The position numbers and the translations under genes are program-made. Under the pieces are notes generated by a model. That model was not told the origin of the DNA. It worked only from the letters and a program-made list of their open reading frames with translations, and did not search any database. From Porites lobata (taxonomy: Eukaryota > Cnidaria > Anthozoa > Scleractinia > Poritidae): a stretch of 64,000 nucleotides of DNA. Numbering within the stretch: the stretch's first letter is position 1; each line of letters opens with the position of its first letter. Location of the stretch: contig CALNXK010000133.1 in NCBI GenBank assembly GCA_942486035.1, positions 137,501 to 201,500 of the forward strand. The letters run 5' to 3'. Shown in pieces: positions 55,574 through 64,000 of this stretch.

Positions 55574-56599
55574 GAGCTGGCAAAGGCAAAACAAAAGTTG
55601 AAAATCAAATTGTCAACCTTTGGCCCTTTCAGCCCTTTAGAGCCATGTTGTTGTTATCATAATTTTTAACTGATTATTTTCCAACTATAATTTTGTCTCT
55701 TTTTTTTTTCTGGTGACTTTGCCTGTCCAGCTTGGTGATTAGTTTTTCCTCACCTCGACTTCAAAGGTTGATGGGTTGTTTACACCTCTGGAGAAAGGAA
55801 TTTTCTTAGTGCAGTGTGTACAGTGATCAAAGATACATCGTTGAAGCTAAGATAACTTAAGTAAACCCTTTCACTCACAAGGATATGGAAGTTATGAATT
55901 AAAACTTCAAATTAACTATCACATGGCTGATATAAAATGCTGCAAACCTTTGCAGTAACATCACATAAGAGTGATTGCTGCTTCATAGGTGGCAGAGTAA
56001 TTAAGAACATGGTCTTAAACATCGTCGTGAGAAAGAAAGTAGTACATTGATGTTTAGACACCGGGAGTGAAAGGGTTAAATTAAGCTGTCCTTTGAAATT
56101 TTAGAACGTTAGTGTTATGATGTGCTCCATTTTCTTACATTTAAGCATAGGTTGAGCAAAACATTGAAATAAGAATAAAATACACATACCCTTTTCAGTA
56201 CTCTTTTGACACATTAGCATCTTATTGCTGAGTGTCCGGCTCTGGAATTATTTATATATTCCTTTTAAGCCTAGGCTATGAAGGAGGGGGGGGGGATGTG
56301 GAAGTTCTTTGAATGAATATTTTAACTTTTTGATGGATTGATCTATAGGCACCAAATTGATCTGGAAATATTTGTTTGTGCCATTATCAATTTTTTGTGA
56401 CATTTGCATTCCCATAGCAACCACATAAATTAAACTTGCATGTGTGTCGTTTTCTATTATTTTCTTCCTGTACATTGAAGGTGCTTTTTTAAAGTATAAT
56501 TCCTTCTTTCCAACAGTCTATATTTTACATTCCATTACACTGAATATGATCGAGGAAGGAGAAAATACATCATCAAAATCAGTACAGCTAGACTACAAT
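55574..56599. other. spacer between the two Harbinger genes; no gene recognised
   Basis: AT-rich, with no coding signal. The SANT gene and the transposase gene converge on it, so it should hold both 3' UTRs. Confidence 0.4.
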
Positions 56600-57780
56600 T
56601 CATTGAAAGTATTGTTCCAGGGAAGGGGGTTCAATACCAAAATAATCACTGGTGTTATTACCATAAAGGCATGTAATGGCGTTACGGAGAAGTGCGCAGA
56701 CAACATACATTTTACCGACGCTGCTAAGGGCTATCTTCAAATTCTTTTTATAGTCAAGAAATTTAAAAGAATTAATGACGTCACCGAATAACCATTCTAC
56801 AGAAATCCGTAAAGCGCTCATAGCCTCGTTGTAATCCTGCATGAGGGGTGTAAGTGGGACACGACGGAACGGTGTTTGGAGATGAACTCGGAGAGGGTAG
56901 GCCAAATCTCCATAAATGCACATAGCTTGAGCTGCTGGATTATAGGCATACTGTTGAAGGTCCCGCAGTAGTCCAGAATCATTTAACATCCCTGCGTCGT
57001 GTTTACGCCCCTCTAGAAACGAAATTAAAATCAAACATGAGAAGAGAATTTTTTTTCGGGGGGGGGGAGGGGAGAAGGTTATTTAAGTTTAAAACACTAA
57101 CGTTTTATTACAAACTCACCAACTGGTCCAAATAGGTTGCCAATAAGTCCATTTGGTAGGGACAAGGATTGGAATTTTAATGCATGGACCCTCTTGTGGC
57201 CATTGTACACAATTCTCTGACGCTCATTTGGTCTTGAGATGGGTCGGACTGTTCCATCTACAAAACCGAAACAGTTGTCAAGAGGGCCTCCTTTTCCCGA
57301 TATAGCTTCTGCATAACGCTGCAAAGCCCCAGGATTCAGAAGATCTCGATTCCATTGTGTTATACGGTGCCCATGAACGTCATAAATATAGTCGATGACA
57401 TCATTTGAGATCAGGCTTAAAACAGAAACCGGTCGGCCAAATCGCGGAATCAGATCACTGAGTCTGCATGGGTAGGCAACTCGTTTGAGGAGTATGCATA
57501 GGCCTTCCATGTCGTCGCAAATACTCCTCTGCTCGCATTTAAACACCGGTGGTAGTTGGAGGGCTGCAACAAGGCGAGGGAGATCGTGTTTCTCGACACG
57601 AAACTCTGCTTTGCACTCCGCGGAGTTCATAGAATCCACATCAAACCGTTGATAGTTTTCATGGGGAAAAACTGGATTCTTTGAGATGAAACTATCGTAA
57701 AGTAGCAAAAACTCTTCATCGGAAATAATTTCATCGCCGTAGAGAAGTACAAGGAGGTCACGAAATTCTTTGAAAGACAT
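56600..57780 (-). CDS. PIF/Harbinger transposase (DDE_Tnp_4), exons 57780..57120 and 57012..56600
   Basis: Exon 1 starts at ATG 57780 (MSFKEFRDLLVLLYGDE) and ends at donor 'gttg|gtgagt'. A 107-bp intron with acceptor 'cgtttctag' leads to exon 2, joining in phase inside the conserved 'GPVEGRKHDAGM' block. The catalytic triad is visible: 'GFVDGTVRPI' (D), 'YGDLAYP' (D) and 'SVEWLFGDV' (E). The frame is open to the stop at 56600. It cuts and pastes the element at TWA sites. The TIRs were not found by eye. Its partner SANT gene is disrupted. Confidence 0.85.
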
Positions 57781-58430
57781 TTTTCCTGGTGACTTTCACT
57801 GTAGGAAGAGACTCGTCCACGTACCGTAACCGGTTTGCTAAATGTTTTTGTTTCCCGCCGAAATATAAGCCGAAATACCGCCGTGGACGACGTTCTCGTT
57901 CCAGGCCCCAATCGGTCATACCAGTCCTCGTTCTCGTCTTCATTGCTAAAGGTCGCTATTGTTAGAATTAGCCTTGGTACTGTTGGTAGTGATCGAGCCA
58001 AATTACAGTAGTTCACAAGCTGATTAATCTCACAGAAAACGACGAAGTTGAAGGACTTTTCATCTGTATTATTCGCCAGAAAACTTTCACTTGAAATATT
58101 GTTTCTTCAATGTGGCTAGACTTCGAAACACTTCTTTCATATTACAGTTTTCGCAGCATATGTTTGTTTCGATGCTTTAAACTCATTCTCCGAAACATCG
58201 CTTAGTTTCCGCGACAGTTGCTAGTTCAACAAGTCCATTGCATGACCTGTTCACTGTATGCTTTGTGCATGTGTGTTATAAATAAAGGTTTCTACGTTTT
58301 ATGTTACATCCAGTAGCACAGTATAATAAACGGGCTATCATTAGACAGACCTCAGTTTTCAGGGTATACAACAGCTTCTAACCTGAGGTATTTCGCACAT
58401 ATCCACTGAGTGGATATGTAAAAAGTATAA
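57781..58430. other. upstream region of the transposase; no gene recognised
   Basis: The minus-strand frames 57627..58016 and 57758..57943 have no domain and overlap the transposase N-terminus. No TIR could be recognised. Confidence 0.35.
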
Positions 58431-58486
58431 GCGCTATATAAATATTTTATTATTATTATTTTATTATTATTATTATGAGTTGATCT
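58420..58486. repeat. SINE/LINE tail with (TTA)n
   Basis: 'agcgctatataaatattttatta' followed by (TTA/TTAT)n is a common 3' end of invertebrate short retroelements. The body upstream is too diverged to assign. Confidence 0.4.
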
Positions 58487-59289
58487 CATTACTTCCTCGT
58501 CACGAGGCTTTTATTATTATTGTACTGGCAACAACCTCCATATAAAAAGCTCCGTTTTGCATTAAGGAATATAACAGAAGTTATGATTATTGGGAGTCCT
58601 TACCTTGGCAGCTTGTGCTAGTTAAAATAGCTAACGCTGTTGCAAGTCTAGCAAACTGATGTCGAAAACCTTCGATTGTGCGAACCATGTAGGGGAAAGG
58701 TTGGACAAAATATAATGCAAATGGATGTTTAAACCGTAAGATTGATCATGGCCAAGAGATTCAGCCGATTCTATAAAGTCACGAATTTTGGATATGCCTT
58801 GATTGTTTCCTTTAGATATTTGCATAGTCATTCACATAAGGTTTAATGCTTGACTGGATCTTCATTGTAAACATAACTTGTAATTAGTTGCCATGAAAGA
58901 GCTAAGTCGTCAAAAATAATTGAAGATTCTGCCAACAGTTTCATGGTTGTGTGAACTTGTTCGTGACAAACTACTTAACCCCCACCCCCTGACCATTCTT
59001 ATTCAAGTGTCCATGAGATTATAAATTGGACTGGAGGCTTTTAAAACTTTTATAACAAGCAAAACAGAAGTCTCTGCTTTTATTTATTTATTTTTTTTCA
59101 TAACAATGACATAACTGAAGTTACACAACTAAACCAATATCTACCCTAGTTGCCACCATGTTACATCCATCCTGATCAGTTCCGTGCGGCAGCCGGACCT
59201 AACGCTCAGTAAGCAGTGACGCAACTTCTGGCAAAGAGAGTAGACCTTCTAGCCTTACCAACCGAGCTATGCCGGATGCACTAAAGGAG

Positions 59290-60036
59290 GCTCCAATCCA
59301 GCCATACAACAACAACAATAATAAATAATTTATATCGCGCTCAGTTTCAGCTACTCGTTCATAGCGCTTTACAATGATTATGCCAACGTTAAAACTAAAA
59401 GCCAAAAAGATACCGAGGTAAATTAATTACAAAGCTTAGAAATATATGTCGAAGAAATAAAGGTTAAAAATCTATAATCCAAAAACATACTAAGATAGAT
59501 TTACAGATAACTAACATGTAAATATATGTACTAGAAATAATAGTTAAAAGTCGTAGGCTTCTTTAAAAAGATAATTTTTCAAATGTTTTTAAAAAATAGC
59601 TATTGATGGAGATAGGCACGTTATTCCATAGGCTTGTCGCAGCAGTGCTGAACGCCCGGTCTGCAGAAGTCTTAAGTTCAGTTAGCCAGTGGCACAGTGA
59701 GCAGTTCTACGTAATGACTAAGAGAACCTTTGATGACTCAGAAGACTGGAAATATAAGGTGCTTTGCGGTTGCGTGCTTTAAGACTAATAACAATTAGCT
59801 TTAAGAATAATGCGGGATTGTACAGGTAGCCAGTATAGCTTCAACATTATTGGGGTAATAGAATCATATTTCCTTGTTAACGTGACAATGTGAGCTCCCG
59901 TGTTCCGTAAACGCTGTAATTTGGGAATACCATACCGAAGGGACTTATAGTAGTCAAGCTTAAAACGAATGTAAGCGTGGATGAGAATTACGGCAAAACC
60001 CTGGTTTAGATATACCCATACCCATCTGCTAGTCAC
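59290..60036 (-). mobile_element. 5'-truncated LINE remnant
   Basis: The minus strand (60036 down) encodes 'YYKSLRYGIPKLQRLRNTGA' and 'YDSITPIMLKLYWLPVQSRI', the C-terminal block of CR1-like ORF2 ('D-Y-x-x-S-L-x-Y-G-x-P ... H-W-L-P-V'). It ends in (TTA)n/(AAC)n near 59290. Heavily decayed. Confidence 0.6.
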
Positions 60037-60920
60037 ATAGTCAAAGAGTTGAATTGCAAGGTATTAAGGGGATTGTATAATCATTTTCATGAGTAACACG
60101 TGAATATCAGTTCTTATGACTTGTTCAGGCGTTTTGACTACTGAGCTTTAGGAAGAAGCATCATGACTGAATTGACTTCTGGTTTGGACTATGAATGACT
60201 TTCTTGGCATCAAAACAACAACAAATGCATAGAGAAGCAGGATTTATTAACGTGTCAACACATCATAACGATTTATATTATTTCTGTAGTTAAAATAAGT
60301 GACTAATTTTATGTGGGTAAAAAACGTTGCAAAACTTATATACATTTAGTTTGATTCAATTGAAGTGCTATGGAGCGCTACTTTCTTGTGGTGCTTTATC
60401 ATCATCATCATCATCATCATCACCATCGCCATCATCAATATCATTATCATACTTGTAACAATTACTTTCTAAAGAACACACAGTCCTTTGCTTTGGACAT
60501 CAAATTTCCGCGTTAAATAGAAGTTAACACGACATTGCCCTGGCTTTTAAATATTTACAAAATTATTTAACAACTTAGCAGAGGCTTACTTTCAGCTGTA
60601 CTTTCGCTTCTTTAACGTTAAGGTTTTTAACGTAAATAGACTAGGTCTATAGGACTGGCTGTTGCTGTCATCATCCAGCAAAACACATGTGATAAAGCTG
60701 AACTTTGTTAATGTCGTCATACCTTTTGGCACTTTAAAATTTTGTTACTGATCTTCATAGTGAATTGAAGTCCATTCCAATACTTAACCTCGGCTTCTAC
60801 AACTACTACAGCTGCAAAAGCAAAGCAAATACTAGCAGCAGTCAGGAAAATGAAGCCACATCCGCCCGCAATTCACAAGAAAAAAGACAAACATTCTTTA
60901 CCTTGGTGTGTTAATATTTC
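60037..60920. other. no gene recognised; (CAT)n microsatellite at 60400..60430
   Basis: AT-rich intergenic or intronic sequence. A hydrophobic minus-strand peptide near 60860..60740 resembles a signal peptide but lacks an initiating Met, so it is not called. Confidence 0.3.
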
Positions 60921-60922
60921 TA

Positions 60923-61096
60923 TAGAGTGTTTTCACTGACGTGGCCAGCATCTATGCAAATTTATTGGAATAGAAAGCGTTTGCATACGAAAAGAGAACA
61001 ACTCCCAGACGATTGGTTTGGGACACCAAACCGGCCGCCGTTTCATTGTTTTGGGACACCAATACGGCCGCCATGACGTCATGTGAAAACACTCTA
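60923..61096. mobile_element. 174-bp MITE (Tc1/mariner-like ends)
   Basis: TAGAGTGTTTTCAC at the left end and its exact inverted copy (GTGAAAACACTCTA) at the right, flanked by TA on each side (60921..60922, 61097..61098). Internal direct words 'gggacacca' occur twice, and TGACGTCA is present near the right end. Non-coding. Confidence 0.75.
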
Positions 61097-61489
61097 TAAG
61101 CTGCAGTAGCAGTCGAAATTGTAAATGGTAAATACGTAATACATGGAGGCTTGGAGTACGATAACTTCATTTTCTTCTTCAATGATCTATTTTTGCGACG
61201 AAGAGCTGCGATAGTTTGCCAGGTTTTATGTCACGAAAAGGAGAACCCCTCGCAACACAACATTTGAATTCATGCTTAGCAACTAGGATTACAATAATTT
61301 ATTTGGCCTGAGAAATAAAGCGGAACTAAATGAAAGAAATGAAGACTGAGGCTCAGGGGAAGAATAAAGAGTACAGACCTCTAACAACAACAAAAAAACA
61401 CTCCCCTGAACGCTACGTTATTAAGTTGCTAATCGTGATATCATCAAAGTTATTTTTGGCTGAAGGTATGTCCGTCCCCGCTCCCTCCC

Positions 61490-61579
61490 TCACAGCACCT
61501 GCGGCTTAACATCAGAAGGAGCTGCTTTACTGGCTCCATCAGCACTGCGGTGGAACAGCTCCCTTGGACGCCGAGTAGC
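61490..61579 (-). CDS. last exon of PLXDC-like gene A (cytoplasmic tail)
   Basis: After acceptor 'ttattccag' the frame reads 'ATRRPRELFHRSADGASKAA' and ends 'VKPQVL' at the stop 61490..61492, 30 codons including the stop, in phase with the preceding exon. It encodes the short cytoplasmic tail. Confidence 0.65.
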   Translation of the reverse strand, partial: ATRRPRELFHRSADGASKAAPSDVKPQVL

Positions 61580-61818
61580 CTGGAATAACACAATATTGTT
61601 CAGTTGCTATTGTTGGTAACTATCACAAGCAATATGTAACACAAGATATAATTATACCTGCATGTATATCTTAGAGAGTAGACGAAAGATTATGATTACA
61701 ACAAATGAATACACACTAAGATAAAATAAGAGAACAAACAAAACTGACTCAATCCAGAGCTGTGGTTCAGGTCAAAGTTGACTACGTACCAGACACCAAA
61801 CAGCCGTGTGGCACTTAC

Positions 61819-62031
61819 ATCAATAAGGAAGAGTCCTGATTTGGTGGTTGGATTGCGATAAGCATACACACACCATGCTGCCATACCAATGATCAACAAT
61901 AATACAATACAGATGCCAACAATGGCCCCAGCTCCTACACCTCCCTTGGGTGTTTTTGCTCCTAGACCTCCCTTGGATTTTTGCTGTTGCTTTTCTTGTT
62001 CCGTACCTGCCACGCATCTCTCATCTGACGG
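61819..62031 (-). CDS. transmembrane exon of PLXDC-like gene A
   Basis: 71 codons between acceptor 'tgatatcag' and donor 'gat|gtaagt'. A Lys/Gln-rich juxtamembrane part is followed by 'GAGAIVGICIVLLLIIGMAA' and 'YAYRNPTTKSGLFLID'. This parallels the PLXDC1/2 end: Gly, 'GLIVGI...', 'Y.Y..P.S..S.FFIE'. It belongs to a gene whose extracellular exons are right of 62 kb or outside the window, distinct from gene B at 38-50 kb because its stop codon precedes gene B. Confidence 0.7.
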
Positions 62032-62224
62032 CTGATATCAAAAAACAAATGAACACAACAGTACACAAATTATACTCGAGGAAAGGGCCATATTAAAGAA
62101 ACAAACTTGACTTTCAGCACGTCCTTTAAGCAGCCAGCTCTCCCGGCGGCATTTTGCTAAGTTGCCCGGGGCCTGTTAGTCTTGATTGTTTTAGCGAATG
62201 ATTTAGTTGCGGAAGGATAACCTG

Positions 62225-62695
62225 AGTAGTCTACTATGTTGGGAATTAAGCCCCGTATTGTCAGACAAACTTCAAATAAAGCGTTTTCAGCTCCCCTTTG
62301 TGTATGTTTTGTTGATATATCCGAGTTTCAGAGCTAAATAAGACACAGGAAGCCGTTTCTCGCGTTGCTAGGTGATCGCTCCTATTTTCCTTTTAATCAA
62401 GTTACTTACCGGGCAAGTCTAGGCAAGCCTATTGTTCCTATTGTAGTAGAGTGACGCTCATTAGTAAACCTATCCACTTCATCATATATGGAGGAAGGCA
62501 CTTAATCAGTATGCAGGAAATCCAAATTAGTATGCCCGAAGGCAGTGACTAGGCACTTAATTAGTATGGAGGAAGGCACTTCTTTCCGAGGTGACGTCAT
62601 AGACTAGGTACTTATGCACATCAATGATTTACCTATCCCTAAACTATCCTTACCTATCCACCAACGGGGCTTAATTTCCAACATAGTAGACTACT
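62225..62695. mobile_element. 471-bp MITE with Polinton-like ends and 6-bp duplication
   Basis: Inverted ends of ~33 bp (AGTAGTCTACTATGTTGG...). The element starts AGTAGT and ends ACTACT. AACCTG is present on both sides (62219..62224 and 62696..62701), a 6-bp target duplication. The interior has direct repeats ('aggaaggcactt', 'ttagtatg') and a CRE-like TGACGTCA. No gene. Confidence 0.7.
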
Positions 62696-62701
62696 AACCT
62701 G

Positions 62702-64000
62702 CCTGGATTTTTGCCCACTGGGAAGGTGTGGAGCTTTAAAAGTCACCTGCCCAGCACGAAAATCTACTCTTACCGGACTAACGGTCGGAAGTTTTTCGAG
62801 TCCCGCAAGTATGTACAGGCTGTTTGCCATGTGGCCTTCGGGCCCGCTACGTATAGTGAAACCTGTCTTCAGTGCCGGCTCACTCTGTATTTAAGGGCAA
62901 ACGCCTTTGTACAAGTCCCTCCGATAAACCAAAAACCAACGTGTACATGTAATTTAAAGAAAACACCTCTATTAAGACGACATACAAACGCACAAAACAG
63001 AATGGACAAACAAAATACAAAAATATACAAGGGAGGCTGTGTAGATGTCCGCCTATTACAGGCTAAGCTTCTAGAGGGAGGTATAAAACTTGTCACAAGG
63101 AAAACGGAGCTAAATGACGGTAGCAGGAAAAACTGTTTGACAGCATTTAGGTCGCAGTTTAACATGGTTTAACTCGTAACAGTCGTAATATCTCAATCTG
63201 TTTGTCGGCATTTTGGTGGCAGTGTAACAAGTTTTAACTAGTATTAATACCTGCTTGACGGCATTTTGACTGCACCTACTGAGGTCCCATTCTGCACGAT
63301 TACGATCTGTTTTATCAGAGCACCTTCAAAATATTGCAAGATTATTGTAAGAACGTGGCCTGCATCTACATTGGACTTAGGGTTATTAAAGCTTAACAGT
63401 GACCATTGTAATTAACAATGTCAACTTAAACCACCAATAGAAATTAGTTTGACTGACAGACTGTTTAGAAGTCTTAGATCATGTTTGTTATATCAAAAGG
63501 AAATAGTGAATGGTACTATGGACCACGTGATCTTAGTCCTGGTTCAGACGACGTGCATCATATGATCAGCCAAATAGGATTCAACTAAAAGAGCTGTGGA
63601 CCGCCGGCGTTGATTCGGCTGATGTTAAGTACAGCCTCTGAACCGGGCCAGTTTCCCGCCAAAAAGCAGTTTTCCAAGGGATACATGGCCATGACCCAAG
63701 TTTACGTGACAGTCATGCTCTTGCAGCACATGCCTGCTGCTGCCAGTAAATACTTGCTATCCATTTCTTTACTCTTCTATAGGTTTGAGAAGTGACACAT
63801 CCATGCACGATAAAAAACAAAAATGGTCTGCACTGTCAATCTCTGGGACTGTATTCTCTTCAGGTGAAACATCTTTTTAGTCGGCTCTGAATTAACAATT
63901 TTAGCTTTCCAAAGACAATTTCTACCTTTTAGTCTGCGGGCACCACTGACAGTCAAATTCTGTTGTTTGCTTCCGCTTCATACACTCTGTACATGAGGTG
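62702..64000. other. no gene recognised
   Basis: A 153-codon plus-strand frame (62711..63172) shows no domain, mixed composition and overlap with an opposite-strand frame; I do not call it. Upstream exons of PLXDC-like gene A may lie here but were not identified. Confidence 0.3.

Noticed and set aside
57627..58016. Frame upstream of and overlapping the Harbinger transposase
   Set aside because: Out of phase with the transposase, no domain, no start support.
59199..59290. tRNA-like words (accaaccgagctatgcc)
   Set aside because: Only an A-box-like word with no matching B box at the right distance.
62711..63172. 153-codon plus-strand frame
   Set aside because: No domain, no splice or promoter support, mixed composition.

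Overview
The window looks like a piece of an anthozoan cnidarian genome, probably a stony coral. It is AT-rich, with spliced host exons, short tRNA-derived repeats, many decayed non-LTR retrotransposons, a BEL/Pao LTR element, a Penelope-like fragment, a PIF/Harbinger transposon and several miniature inverted-repeat elements. The host genes I can recognise are two plexin-domain-containing (PLXDC/TEM7-like) genes on the minus strand. One is represented by six exons between 50.15 and 38.33 kb, the other by its last two exons (transmembrane segment and tail) at 62.03-61.49 kb. A secreted-protein first exon lies at 3.1 kb.

The centre of the window (14225..36768, 22,544 bp, visibly more GC-rich) is one complete Polinton/Maverick element. 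It has ~195-bp terminal inverted repeats that differ by one substitution and one indel, 5'-AGT...ACT-3' ends, and a 6-bp target duplication AGCTTC. It carries a protein-primed family B DNA polymerase, a retrovirus-type integrase with a C-terminal chromodomain, double-jelly-roll major and single-jelly-roll minor capsid proteins, a packaging ATPase and an adenain-like protease that is broken by a frameshift. It also carries a parvovirus-type phospholipase A2, a GRF zinc-finger protein, a SLOG-like Rossmann protein and a set of small Arg-rich virion-like proteins. Most plus-strand genes have their own TATA box about 38-53 bp before the start codon. In three cases the TATA box contains the stop codon of the preceding gene. 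Many of the basic proteins carry a Gly-Gly motif resembling adenovirus-protease maturation sites.

The most unusual structure is the 'empty' left arm of the Polinton (14.9-17.0 kb, minus strand). It holds a head-to-tail series of about fifteen candidate 3' splice sites, each a T-rich tract plus AG. All open in the phase that fits the single donor at 17225, and several encode related short peptides (x-[STCN]-H-W..., W-F-R-D..., C-x-x-C). I read this as a candidate array of alternative terminal exons attached to one common first exon, which I have not seen described for Polintons.

Layout: 0-2.6 kb fragmented LINE (-) with a nested repeat; 3.1 kb signal-peptide exon; 3.8-4.3 kb hAT-like MITE; 6.6-10.5 kb LINE (+) split by another LINE (-); 12.0-37.8 kb a LINE (+) whose ORF1 is split first by a LINE (-) and then by the Polinton; 38.3-50.2 kb PLXDC gene with a BEL/Pao element (40.4-47.3 kb), a Penelope-like fragment (47.5-48.4 kb) and a LINE tail (48.9-49.5 kb) in its introns; 52.8-57.8 kb PIF/Harbinger with its SANT/Myb-like gene interrupted by a 1,975-bp inverted-repeat element with a 9-bp target duplication; 59.3-60.0 kb LINE fragment; 60.9 and 62.2 kb MITEs, the latter with Polinton-like ends and a 6-bp duplication.
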